From a virus, in the IMG/VR virus record IMGVR_UViG_3300017613_000620, positions 1 through 42,728 of that record: a stretch of 42,728 nucleotides of DNA. One strand, 5' to 3'. Shown one piece after another: positions 28,711 through 37,981 of the stretch; the first letter of the stretch is position 1; each line of letters begins with the position of its first letter. Below the pieces are notes generated by a model. That model saw only the letters and a list, made by a program, of their open reading frames with translations, was not told the origin of the DNA and did no database searches. The position numbers and the translations under genes were made by a program.

Positions 28711-30227
28711 TGAGAGTACCATTTACGATAGGATATAGCGAGGGTAGGGCGAAAAACAGGGCAAGCGGCAGGCTTGTGAATATGTTTCTGGAAAAAGGCC
28801 CCCCTGGAGATGAGGGCAAGATTTTTCTTTCCGCCTGCCCCGGCTTGAAATTCTGGGCCGACACCGGCACCGGCAGGGAAATAAGAGGCATATATCGTTC
28901 ATCCCCCACCCGACCCAAAGCCGACACCCCAGAGCTTCTCTACGTTGTTTCGCACGATAAGCTATACCAGTATGAGGCCGACAAGACAAAGACCGAAATA
29001 GGGACGCTCAAGACACTCTCAGGGCGTGTATCAATGGCCGATAACGGCGGCGAATTAATGATCGTGGACGGGCCTAACGGATACATCTATAACTGGAACT
29101 CAGAGGAATTTAAACGCATTAAGGACAGGGATTTTCCAGGTGGTAGAAAGGTTATTTATCAGGACGGTTATTTCATCGTGTCACCGACTGATACAGGTCA
29201 AATGAACGTGTCCACGCTTTATGACGGGACTTCATGGGATGCCCTGGATTTTGCGTCCGCGGAAGGTAATCCCGACAACACCATGTCGATTGAAACCGAT
29301 CATCGTGAATTATGGAATTTTGGGGAACGCTCCACAAGTGTTTGGATAAACACGGGCGCGGCTGATTTCCCGTTTGAACGAATACAGGGATCGTTTATCG
29401 AAAAAGGATGCGGTGCTAGAGACTCGGTTGCTAAAATAGACAATGGCGTTTTATGGCTCACGCATGAAAGACAGGTGGCAAGAGCAGTTGGATACTCCCC
29501 TCAGATTGTCAGTACACGCCAAATGGATTATGAAATCGCTAATTACGGTACAACCAGCGATGCTTTTGCTTTTGCATACACGTTCGAGGGCCACCCTTGG
29601 TATCAACTCACGTTTCCGTCCGATGGTAAAACGTGGGTACTGGATATGGCGACTACGCTTTGGCATCAAAGATCATCGTGGACGGATGCGCACCCCGATC
29701 AGCAATTCAGGCATCGTGCTAACTGCTACACTCTTTTTGACAATAAACATATCGTGGGGGATTATCGAAACGGCCTGATTTACGAGCTGTTATCCACGCA
29801 TTATGCCGATTACAGGCGACCCGTTCTAAAAGAATTTACAATCAATATTCCCTCAGACGGTATAAAAAGAATCGTTCATAAATCGCTTGAACTTGAAATG
29901 GAATACGGCGAAGGCGCTTACGGTGATTACATGACCGATACCGAGGGCAAATACGTTCTCGACACCGATCATAACTTTGTGGTGGTAGCGGATAATGAAA
30001 CCGAAACAAGTCCGAGGGTGTATGCTCTTGTGGATTATTCAAACGATGGTTGGTCGTGGCAAGGCGAAAGAATGGTGAAAATCGGGCAACTTGGGGATTA
30101 TTTATTCAGAGCACCAATGTATAAATTAGGTACTTCACGTCAAAGATCATACCGTGTGAGGTGTAGTGACCCCGTAGACCTGGCATTAATCGGCGCTCAT
30201 GTTGAGGGAGATATTGAACGTGGTTAA
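28710..30227 (+). CDS. P22 gp10-like packaged-DNA stabilisation protein
   Basis: The 505-residue product starts VPFTIGYSEGRAKNRASGRL and VNMFLEKGPPG. It then has repeated beta segments such as MIVDGPNGYIYNW, DGTSWDALDFASAEGNPDN and HRELWNFGERSTSVW. GVLWLTHERQVARAVGYSPQ is very typical of the phage stabilisation family represented by P22 gp10. It forms the hub of the tail machine below gp4 and helps retain packaged DNA. Length is close to the usual for the family. It overlaps the next gene start by eight bases. Confidence 0.85.
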   Translation: MRVPFTIGYSEGRAKNRASGRLVNMFLEKGPPGDEGKIFLSACPGLKFWADTGTGREIRGIYRSSPTRPKADTPELLYVVSHDKLYQYEADKTKTEIGTLKTLSGRVSMADNGGELMIVDGPNGYIYNWNSEEFKRIKDRDFPGGRKVIYQDGYFIVSPTDTGQMNVSTLYDGTSWDALDFASAEGNPDNTMSIETDHRELWNFGERSTSVWINTGAADFPFERIQGSFIEKGCGARDSVAKIDNGVLWLTHERQVARAVGYSPQIVSTRQMDYEIANYGTTSDAFAFAYTFEGHPWYQLTFPSDGKTWVLDMATTLWHQRSSWTDAHPDQQFRHRANCYTLFDNKHIVGDYRNGLIYELLSTHYADYRRPVLKEFTINIPSDGIKRIVHKSLELEMEYGEGAYGDYMTDTEGKYVLDTDHNFVVVADNETETSPRVYALVDYSNDGWSWQGERMVKIGQLGDYLFRAPMYKLGTSRQRSYRVRCSDPVDLALIGAHVEGDIERG

Positions 30228-30843
30228 TATTTATCCCCCATTTTTAGCTAAAATTCTGGATGACAACGGCAGATTGTCGAAAGAATGGCACCCCTTTTTC
30301 AATGAATTATATGCGATGTTGAAGGGTGTTAAAACTGGCTCATCCGGTAATTTGGTAAGCATTGATTCACTTCACAGACTTGGTGACAGTGATGTTGTCG
30401 CGTCACCGGATGCGTTTCTTTCATTATACGATCAGGGCGGTGAAAACGAGTTCACAAGTGGGGCTTGGGCTGATTTTACATGGGATACAACCTTTAAGAA
30501 AAACAATAATTATAGCCACTCTACGGATGATGAAGAAATTCGATTGCTATTTAGCGGTGATATTAAAATTACATACCACTTAACGGCGTACACTTCATCA
30601 TATACAGACCTTACGACGGCAAACGCAAAATTACAATTATACAGAACCGGATGGGAAGACATTGACGGAACGTTGAGCATAGCACAGCTAGGCTCTGGCG
30701 ATAATCAGAATTTAACCGGAAAGCGTATATTAACTGTGAAAAAGAAAGATAAATTGAAATTAGTGGGCAGCGTTACGGCAGGGTCCAGTACGATCTTAAC
30801 GGTTGCCAATGCATGTAGCATAACGATTGAAAGACTGACATAA
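30220..30843 (+). CDS. Tail-associated protein with jelly-roll-like C-terminus
   Basis: GTG 30220, nine bases after GAGGGAG, gives 207 residues; an ATG at 30199 is also in frame. The N-terminus YPPFLAKILDDNGRLSKEW resembles short N-terminal motifs of podovirus tail proteins. From about residue 95 the sequence is beta-rich (LLFSGDIKITYHLTAYT, KRILTVKKKDKLKLVGSV), as in C1q/TNF-like jelly rolls common on phage tails. A tail needle or side-fibre role is possible. It follows gp10 directly, the place P22 uses for its needle gene, but the sequence is not needle-like. Confidence 0.55.
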   Translation: MVNIYPPFLAKILDDNGRLSKEWHPFFNELYAMLKGVKTGSSGNLVSIDSLHRLGDSDVVASPDAFLSLYDQGGENEFTSGAWADFTWDTTFKKNNNYSHSTDDEEIRLLFSGDIKITYHLTAYTSSYTDLTTANAKLQLYRTGWEDIDGTLSIAQLGSGDNQNLTGKRILTVKKKDKLKLVGSVTAGSSTILTVANACSITIERLT

Positions 30844-30855
30844 CGGAGAATAGCA

Positions 30856-32013
30856 ATGTCATGGACTAGTGATTATAACAGATGGCAGGCAGGAGAAGGA
30901 CCACACCCAGGAGATCGGCCCGGTTATACACAAGATGAAGATGGGAATTATTATCCTATACCTGGCTCTGGTGGAGGAGGTAAAACAATAGATGGTCGAA
31001 ACGTGTCTGATGAAGAATGGGAACAGGCTATGGAATGGCAACGGCAGCAAGGAAGGGGGAATCAACCCCCGCCCAATATGTCGGGATATTATAACGAAGC
31101 CGCCGCCATGTCCCTCCGTGGCACAATGGCCGGAATAGCCGCACAGGAGCGTATGTTAAGGGCATCCCTGGCACAGCAGGCCGAGTTTTATTATCAAACC
31201 CGACAGGACATGATGCCGTGGCTTGAAGCCGGTGGCTGGGCGCTGGAAGAATTGCAGGGTTTCTTAAAAGAAGGCACCACATATTTTCCAACACCGGAAG
31301 TGGGCGAAGGAGAAGGCGCAACTGCCAGAGAACAAGTTCCTTCTTGGGCAAAGGACGTATATCAGAACAACGTCTATGAGGAAAGCCCACATTATAATTT
31401 TCTGCAACAGGAAGGTACAAAGGCTTTAGATCGAAGCGCCGCCAGCCGGGGGATGCTGTTATCAGGACCACAGGTGAAAGAGTCTCAAAGATTCGGGCAA
31501 CAGTTAGCGTCCACCGATATTGATAACTGGCTCAGACAGTATTACGACAAAGCTAATCTTTCAGGTGGGCAATTCATAAATAAAATCGCTCCATATCAGG
31601 CTATGTCAGGATTGGGTCAATTAACGGGATCGCAATTAGGAGCTACGGGCGCACAATATGCCAACCTTGGAACAAGTGCCATGATGCAGGCAGGCACCAA
31701 CACCGCCAATATGTTGCAAAGTGGATACAACACCGCCGCCGGTTTACGGGCATCGGGTGCCGCAAGTGATGCTATGAACCAATGGCAGTATCAGCAGAAT
31801 CAATTAACGGCGCAACGTGAACGTGATATGTGGAACCAATACAACCGGCAGAGGCAGGGCGATGATGGTCCAAATTGGGCTGGTGGTTTTTCCGGCGGGG
31901 TATCAGGTGCCTTTGCAGGGGCAGCAGTAGGGGCAAAAATTGGTTCAATAGGTGGCCCGTGGGGTGCTGTGATTGGTGGTGCTGGTGGGTTCTTAGCAGG
32001 CTTATTTTCATAA
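30856..32013 (+). CDS. DNA ejection protein (first)
   Basis: The 385-residue product is Gln-rich and Gly-rich. A central block, EGTKALDRSAASRGMLLSG, followed by RFGQQLASTDIDNW, is characteristic of a podovirus DNA transfer protein family. The C-terminus has a Gly/Ala-rich hydrophobic run (GGFSGGVSGAFAGAAVGAKI) like a membrane-inserting helix. Such proteins leave the capsid with the DNA and help form a channel in the host envelope. It starts 13 bases after the preceding gene. Confidence 0.7.
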   Translation: MSWTSDYNRWQAGEGPHPGDRPGYTQDEDGNYYPIPGSGGGGKTIDGRNVSDEEWEQAMEWQRQQGRGNQPPPNMSGYYNEAAAMSLRGTMAGIAAQERMLRASLAQQAEFYYQTRQDMMPWLEAGGWALEELQGFLKEGTTYFPTPEVGEGEGATAREQVPSWAKDVYQNNVYEESPHYNFLQQEGTKALDRSAASRGMLLSGPQVKESQRFGQQLASTDIDNWLRQYYDKANLSGGQFINKIAPYQAMSGLGQLTGSQLGATGAQYANLGTSAMMQAGTNTANMLQSGYNTAAGLRASGAASDAMNQWQYQQNQLTAQRERDMWNQYNRQRQGDDGPNWAGGFSGGVSGAFAGAAVGAKIGSIGGPWGAVIGGAGGFLAGLFS

Positions 32014-32025
32014 GGAGCAATTAAA

Positions 32026-33621
32026 ATGGTATCTGTAAATTTAATGAGATTACCACAGACAAACAGGGTGCAATATCCGTATTCGGCCTATTCTCAGCTT
32101 GAAACCAAAAGCGACCGGCGAAAAAATAGGGTCAATACAGCGATAAACACCGCCTTTAATGCTGCCAATATGTTTCTGCGTCAGAAGAATCTCGACCGTG
32201 ATTATGAATTACGGAAGCAACAGGCTGAACAGACTCAGGCGGCAGCAGAGCAGGAACAGGCCAATCGGCAGGCTACCGCTAATTATATGCGTCAGGGTGG
32301 ACCAGACCCAACAGGTGGCATGATGGGCGGTCCCGGTTTTTCCTCAGAAGGTATTGCTCAGAATAATATGGCTAATCAAGGAGTGACTCCACCGATGACA
32401 GGCACACCCGACCCCAAGGTGGTTCAAGAGATGAAGTTGGGACAGCTTAAAAATTATGCCTACGCCACGACTTTAATCGCTACGAGTGCCGAAGGTTGTG
32501 ATACTTATGAATGTTTTGCAGAAAAGACACAGGTATTGACGAAACCGAATCCGGTTACAAAAAAACCAATGGTCAACCCTGCTAAACTGGCTGAAATAAC
32601 AAAAGACAATTTTGAGCAAATGAAACCGCAGTTAATCATGGAAGCCAAGGCAGCGTTAGCGCAGATTAATGAAAAGTATAAGAGTTTGAAGCCGGAGGAA
32701 AAGAAGGAAACACCGCAGGAGAAATCAGATAGAGAATTTGCAGATTTTCAAAGAGAACATGACTATAAAAGAAAAAATCCATTGAAGGGTGAGGGCGAAG
32801 AAACCTTGTCTTGGGAAGAAAAGAAGAAAAGAACAGAGGAAGATAAAAGGGAACACGAACTATGGAAAAGATCACTACCACAAACCCCAGCACAGCAAAA
32901 AAACACTCAGAAAGAACGTGAAGCCGAAAAGTTAAGGGCAGGACTTCCAAGGTTGCAAGAAATCGCAAAAGAAAATCCTATGGAGGTTTATCGTAATGGA
33001 TACCAGATGAACGATAATGGAACCGTATATACTGATTTAATTACAGGTACGCCAAGAAAACTACCCGATCCTCACAAGGTTATAGGAAAAAGAGGGGGGC
33101 CAACGGCATTAAAACAAGCAGCCGAACATTGGGATGATGCAAAAGAAGTCATGGCTTTACTTAAAGACCCGGAAGTGCAGACGGTTTTAAACAGGGCAGA
33201 TGGAGAAGGGCTTTTTAACAGAGCAAAGTCAAGATGGTATAATGAATTAACAAAATGGTTACAGGAACATAAGTATGGTAAAGACTCCAAAGCGTATCAA
33301 GCCGTTGTCAGGATACAAAAAATGGCTTCAGATGACAGAAAAAAATATCTTGGAGTGGCCGTTACGGAAGCAGAAATGCAAACGGTAAGGGGTTGGCTTA
33401 TAGATACGGGGGATACGTTCTCAGAAATAATGGCAAAAGCGAAAGTAATAGAGTCAGAAGGTGAGGAACATTTTCTTAATTGGTTGGGTGTATTTAAAAA
33501 TCAAGCTAATATGTCTGATTGGTATGATACTTTTGGCGTCAAACGATTCAAGGGGTCGGAGAGTTCAGCAAGTGAGAAAGCAAAAGCGCTTATTGAAAAG
33601 TATCGGACAGGTACACAATGA
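32026..33621 (+). CDS. Probable DNA ejection / internal virion protein (second)
   Basis: The 531-residue product is mostly helical and very polar. A Gln/Ala-rich coiled-coil segment is near residues 60-90 (QAEQTQAAAEQEQANRQ), a Gly/Met loop follows, and long Lys/Glu helices occupy the middle. No enzyme motif is seen. Position as second of three large genes between gp10 and the fibre genes corresponds to the ejection proteins gp7, gp20 and gp16 of P22. Assignment rests on position and composition. Confidence 0.6.
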   Translation: MVSVNLMRLPQTNRVQYPYSAYSQLETKSDRRKNRVNTAINTAFNAANMFLRQKNLDRDYELRKQQAEQTQAAAEQEQANRQATANYMRQGGPDPTGGMMGGPGFSSEGIAQNNMANQGVTPPMTGTPDPKVVQEMKLGQLKNYAYATTLIATSAEGCDTYECFAEKTQVLTKPNPVTKKPMVNPAKLAEITKDNFEQMKPQLIMEAKAALAQINEKYKSLKPEEKKETPQEKSDREFADFQREHDYKRKNPLKGEGEETLSWEEKKKRTEEDKREHELWKRSLPQTPAQQKNTQKEREAEKLRAGLPRLQEIAKENPMEVYRNGYQMNDNGTVYTDLITGTPRKLPDPHKVIGKRGGPTALKQAAEHWDDAKEVMALLKDPEVQTVLNRADGEGLFNRAKSRWYNELTKWLQEHKYGKDSKAYQAVVRIQKMASDDRKKYLGVAVTEAEMQTVRGWLIDTGDTFSEIMAKAKVIESEGEEHFLNWLGVFKNQANMSDWYDTFGVKRFKGSESSASEKAKALIEKYRTGTQ

Positions 33622-36107
33622 ATAATGAACTTGAAACATTAGTTGAAGAAATGGTGACGGCAGGCGTTCCCGATCACGAAATAGGGGCGTTTATTCAAGA
33701 GTTTGATGGCGGGCAATCTATGCCGGTACAGAGTCAAACACCTACCATCCAGAATCCACCCGCAGAAGGTAGCTGGACGCAAAGAAGACCTATCAGAGAA
33801 GGTATTGCCGGTGCTGCAAGAACAACACTTGAGGTTGGTGGTCTTGTGGGTGGTGGTGCTGCCGGTGGTATGTCGGTAGGACCCGTTGGCGCAGTTGCGG
33901 GGGGTGGGCTTGGTCATGGAATTGGTTCAAATGTTGCCGACCGAATAGACGAAGTTTTGGGTTTGTCTGAAAGCATGACACTTTCCGAAAGTACCAGAAA
34001 GGCGATTGATGACGTTGCAGAAGGTGCCATGATGGAAATGGGTGGACAATCGGTAACGGTTTTAGCCAAAGCAATAGCCGGACCATTTATTCAGTTGGCT
34101 AAATGGGTAAATCAAAAGTTACCGAAACTAAGCAAAGAAAAAGTAATTAAAAAAGCAAGTGAAATTTATGAACGAATGGGAGTTCAAAACCCGGAGGCTT
34201 TAAAGTCGGTTAAAGAAACGAAAAAACTGCTTGATGAATTAGACGTAAAAACAGAACCGACAATAGCACAAAAAACAGGGGCGTATGGTGCCAGAATACA
34301 AGAGCAAGCCTTACAGGTAAGGTATCCTGAAGTTAAAACGCAAATGCAGGTACAGGATGCAACCATTAGAAAAGAAGCGCTTGAAACGATTGAGAAGGTT
34401 TTTAAAACAGGCAAAACAAATGAAGATATAGTGGTTGGGGTTGAAAAGGAGTTGGGTCGCCTTAAAGGAATTAGTAAAGAAACGACAGGGCAGGCAGAAA
34501 CGCAAATTGCGAAAATAAGTGGGGATGCAGAAACACAGCAAACCGGAATGGGCATAAAGGAAGCCTTAATAAAAGAAAAAAAGGCAGCGAAAATAAATGT
34601 AGATGCAGAATACAAGAAATTGCCCAAGGGAATACAGCTTGATAGTATTCCAATAACAAAAGCCATTAATAAAACTAAAAGGAGTTTTAAATTAGAGGGT
34701 GGGGAATCAAACACTATCCCGAAAGCAATTATAAAACAAATGAAGGCGGCTTCAAAGGTTACTAAAAAGAATCCGTTAGGAAAAGTAACTTTTGATAATT
34801 TAAGGGATTGGAGTTCACAAATAAAAAGAGATATTAGATTTAGCACGGCAGGAGCGCAGCCAAATTTAAACAGGGTTCGGCGCTTGATGATGCTAAAAAA
34901 CGGTGTTGATGAAGCTATGGACCAAATGGCTAAAACCGGCAATGCCGCAATTACAGCGCAATATGAAAAAGCCACGAAGGTATTTACAAAGTATTTTAAA
35001 ACATTTCGTGAGAAAACGGTTGGCAAGGTTTTGGAGCCGGGAGAGAAAGTTGCTTTTTCAGATATTCCCGGTAGGTTCTTTCGTAAAGGCAAAATGGATG
35101 CCGCAGATGATTTAATCCGTGCCGTGGGAAAGGATAGAGCCAAACAGTCGATTGAGGGTTTCGCAGATAAAAATCTCATGTCGGCTGCATATAAAAATGG
35201 AAAACTCAATGTGCCGCAAGCATCCGGGTGGTTAAGAAACAATAAAGAAGTTCTTAATAAATATGGGCTTTATGATAAATACAATAAAGCCATAAAAACA
35301 CAAAGTCTTGCCGATGATGCTTTGGTTAATTTAAACGCCTATGAAAAAGCAGTTGCGAGCAAGGTTTTAGATGCCGATGTTGGTAAAATTATTAAAAGTT
35401 GGATAGGCAATAAAGGCAAGGTGCAATCGGCAGCTACGATACGAAAACTTATGGAGTTGCCTGGAATCAAGGGTAATTCTTCAGCGGAAAACGGTGTTCG
35501 GACCGCATATAAAGATTACCTTATGAAAGAAGCAAGGATGAATGTTGATCATTCCAAGGATTTTATTGAGGATACTTTTGGCTTATTAACCAGACAGGCA
35601 TCGGCAAGAAGGAAAGTAATAAACGACCATTTACCGGGAATGAGGGTATTATATACGCCAAAACAAATAAAAGCACTTCAGAATTACAATGAATTGTTAA
35701 ATGTTTTGGGAAGAAATAAAAAGGTGGTTGCAACGGCTGGGTCTCCGACCGCTGAAAAATTAACAGGCGACTTGAGCTTTAAGGAAAAATCAATCCTTGC
35801 GGCTGCAAGAGCGGGTGTGCAAATGAAAGCGGTGGGGGCAGGCAAGGGTTGGTATGTATCAGCATGGATGAGGTTTGTAGATATAGCTGCAAAATTACCC
35901 AGAAAAATAAGTGACACTCAAATAGATTCAATGCTTATTGATGGAGCTTTTAATCCTAAAACCGCAGAGTTAATTATGGATTCGGTTACAAAATACAAGG
36001 GGTCATCTCCTGCCGCAAAAAAATTAGGGCAACACATGATGACCTTGGGGATTTACTCAGGAATTAGAACAGGGAACATACTACAAGAAGAATTTAAGGA
36101 ACATTAA
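33618..36107 (+). CDS. Large internal virion / ejection protein (third)
   Basis: The 829-residue product starts with a helical motif (ETLVEEMVTAGVPDHEIGAF) often seen at the start of podovirus internal proteins. A Gly-rich hydrophobic stretch covers residues about 64-105 (VGGGAAGGMSVGPVGAVAGG). The rest is long, Lys-rich and helical. It most resembles a gp16-like or similar ejection protein that crosses the host membrane. No transglycosylase or peptidase motif is recognisable. It overlaps the preceding stop by four bases. Confidence 0.62.
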   Translation: MNNELETLVEEMVTAGVPDHEIGAFIQEFDGGQSMPVQSQTPTIQNPPAEGSWTQRRPIREGIAGAARTTLEVGGLVGGGAAGGMSVGPVGAVAGGGLGHGIGSNVADRIDEVLGLSESMTLSESTRKAIDDVAEGAMMEMGGQSVTVLAKAIAGPFIQLAKWVNQKLPKLSKEKVIKKASEIYERMGVQNPEALKSVKETKKLLDELDVKTEPTIAQKTGAYGARIQEQALQVRYPEVKTQMQVQDATIRKEALETIEKVFKTGKTNEDIVVGVEKELGRLKGISKETTGQAETQIAKISGDAETQQTGMGIKEALIKEKKAAKINVDAEYKKLPKGIQLDSIPITKAINKTKRSFKLEGGESNTIPKAIIKQMKAASKVTKKNPLGKVTFDNLRDWSSQIKRDIRFSTAGAQPNLNRVRRLMMLKNGVDEAMDQMAKTGNAAITAQYEKATKVFTKYFKTFREKTVGKVLEPGEKVAFSDIPGRFFRKGKMDAADDLIRAVGKDRAKQSIEGFADKNLMSAAYKNGKLNVPQASGWLRNNKEVLNKYGLYDKYNKAIKTQSLADDALVNLNAYEKAVASKVLDADVGKIIKSWIGNKGKVQSAATIRKLMELPGIKGNSSAENGVRTAYKDYLMKEARMNVDHSKDFIEDTFGLLTRQASARRKVINDHLPGMRVLYTPKQIKALQNYNELLNVLGRNKKVVATAGSPTAEKLTGDLSFKEKSILAAARAGVQMKAVGAGKGWYVSAWMRFVDIAAKLPRKISDTQIDSMLIDGAFNPKTAELIMDSVTKYKGSSPAAKKLGQHMMTLGIYSGIRTGNILQEEFKEH

Positions 36108-36119
36108 AGAGGAAAAAAA

Positions 36120-37418
36120 ATGGAACAATTACTAACCTACCCGAAATTCAAAGCGTTTGACAGCAACGGTGATCCGCTATCCGGCGGGAAAGTTTTTACT
36201 TATACTACGGCAACATCGACCCCGAAAACAACCTACTCGGATTATGCTAAGGCAACGCCGAACGCAAATCCGGTTGTCCTTGATTCGGACGGTGAAGCCG
36301 ATATTATCCTGGGGGAGGGTGCCTACCGCATTGTATTAAAAACATCGGCAGACGTAACTCAATGGACGGTTGATAATATCTACGGCACCCTTGGGCCGAT
36401 AGTCGTTACGGTGTATGCAACCGAAGCAGCAGTCACGGCGGCATCGGGTGAAATAGACGGTGAAATCGCCATAGACGCGGGAACCGGCAATTCCTATACA
36501 TGGGATGACGGTAACTCTAAATGGCGTGTTAGATCGAACAACGTGTATTCCTCAGACCCGTCCGATTCAACCTTCACCATCGAAACCGGCACCGTTATTT
36601 GGCAAACCACGGCAGCGACACTCAGGCATTGGAACGGGGCAGCCTGGGCAAATACCGTTGCAGAGGAATTTACGGCGGCATCATTACCGGGGGCCATTAT
36701 CGCAAGGCCGAAGTTCACCTGGAAAGACGCGGATGAAATATACATTGATCCGTTTACAGTTCACCATCAAGGCACAACCGAACAGGTGGTGAATTGCGAT
36801 GCCACACTAACATTTCAGTTTGGTTCAGGCGGCAGTAATTCAGACAGTACCGATTTAGCCAACAACGATTTTTATTACCTTTATATAGACGACAGCGCCG
36901 TAGTTTCGGAAGGAACGGCAGTTATATCAGAAACCGAATTAGTGGCTATAACCGAGGAGCCTGAATGGGACGCAGCAAGGCATTGCTGGGTTGGGCAGAC
37001 GAACGCCGAGGACAGGTGCATCGGAGCCTTTAAAACGGGTGGAAGTGCTAATATACTTGAGTTTTTCCATGATGGCGGAAGATTAATACATTGGGCCGAT
37101 AGTGTTGAGGAATCCACGACGAATGTAACTACAAGCTGGACCGAATATGCAACCACAATGCTACCGAGTTTTTCCATGATGGGCGAATTTATGATTTACT
37201 TTTCAGTTGGTAGTGCGTCTGATTTGCTTACACGTCCGAGTCAATCATCTGCATCTACGGGTACGGTAGTCGGTCGGGATACACACAGGGGAATTGAAGT
37301 ATTGGAAGTGGGGCCAACGGACCAGGCACTTGATTTCATAATGGATACGACTAAATCCGTAGCGACGATAGTATTTTCGCTAAATACAACCGGGTTTTTC
37401 TTGCCACGCGGCTTATAA
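36120..37418 (+). CDS. Tail spike or fibre protein with phage head-binding-like N-terminus
   Basis: The 432-residue product opens with YPKFKAFDSNGDPLSGGKVF, then TPKTTYSDYAKATPNANPVV and GEADIILGEGAYRIVLK. This is a well-known phage N-terminal module resembling the P22 tailspike head-binding domain. The remainder is beta-rich and Thr/Ser-rich, with no recognisable lyase or hydrolase residues. A C-terminal trimer-like ending, VFSLNTTGFFLPRGL, is present. It is probably an attachment protein whose host receptor is unknown. Confidence 0.75.
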   Translation: MEQLLTYPKFKAFDSNGDPLSGGKVFTYTTATSTPKTTYSDYAKATPNANPVVLDSDGEADIILGEGAYRIVLKTSADVTQWTVDNIYGTLGPIVVTVYATEAAVTAASGEIDGEIAIDAGTGNSYTWDDGNSKWRVRSNNVYSSDPSDSTFTIETGTVIWQTTAATLRHWNGAAWANTVAEEFTAASLPGAIIARPKFTWKDADEIYIDPFTVHHQGTTEQVVNCDATLTFQFGSGGSNSDSTDLANNDFYYLYIDDSAVVSEGTAVISETELVAITEEPEWDAARHCWVGQTNAEDRCIGAFKTGGSANILEFFHDGGRLIHWADSVEESTTNVTTSWTEYATTMLPSFSMMGEFMIYFSVGSASDLLTRPSQSSASTGTVVGRDTHRGIEVLEVGPTDQALDFIMDTTKSVATIVFSLNTTGFFLPRGL

Positions 37419-37430
37419 AGGAGAAATAAC

Positions 37431-37970
37431 ATGGCAAAGCAAATTCATTTAATTTATAATGATACGGAACCGTTTCAGGGAGCGATTGTCCCAGGGTTAA
37501 TCGGCAAGGTCGATCCTGATCTAAATCAAACAATGGTAGCAAGACTTGAAGCCGTGGCAGATGCAGACAGTAATCTTCACCTTGTTTATTTACCGCTTAC
37601 TAATGCTTTACCGAATCCCGAAACGGAAAAATATAACTGGATAGCCGATGAAATTGTTCCGTTAAACGTGGGGGATATTACAACAAAAGCGGCAGAGGAT
37701 GCAATCGTTGACGGAGCTAAAACAGAAATTGCAAATTCGCCTATTAACAACATGACAATGGCGGAATTAATTCAATATATCGAAGATGCTCTGGACTTCC
37801 CTGATGAATCCACAATTAACACTTGGGTTGATAATAACGTCACCGATCTTGCAAGCGCAAAAACAGCATTGAAATTTCTGGGTAAAGCTATTTTGGATCA
37901 GCAGGGCTTTATGAAAAAACACGCACGATTAACACTATCAATTTTAAAATATTTAAGAATGAGCAGCTAA
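37431..37970 (+). CDS. Hypothetical tail-region protein
   Basis: The 179-residue product begins KQIHLIYNDTEPFQGAIVPG and has helical segments (ALEDAL-like and STINTWVDNNV) toward the C-terminus, ending in a basic tail. No family is recognised. It lies between the spike and the giant fibre-like gene and is preceded by AAAGGAGAAATAAC, so it is well translated. It may be a chaperone or connector for the fibre proteins, by position only. Confidence 0.55.
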   Translation: MAKQIHLIYNDTEPFQGAIVPGLIGKVDPDLNQTMVARLEAVADADSNLHLVYLPLTNALPNPETEKYNWIADEIVPLNVGDITTKAAEDAIVDGAKTEIANSPINNMTMAELIQYIEDALDFPDESTINTWVDNNVTDLASAKTALKFLGKAILDQQGFMKKHARLTLSILKYLRMSS

Positions 37971-37981
37971 AAGGGGTTATT

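Noticed and set aside
34184-35242. A 352-codon open frame on the minus strand inside the large ejection-protein gene
   Set aside because: It is antisense to a lysine-rich gene, where few stop codons arise by composition. The translated product is hydrophobic noise, has no ribosome binding site and the sense frame is complete.
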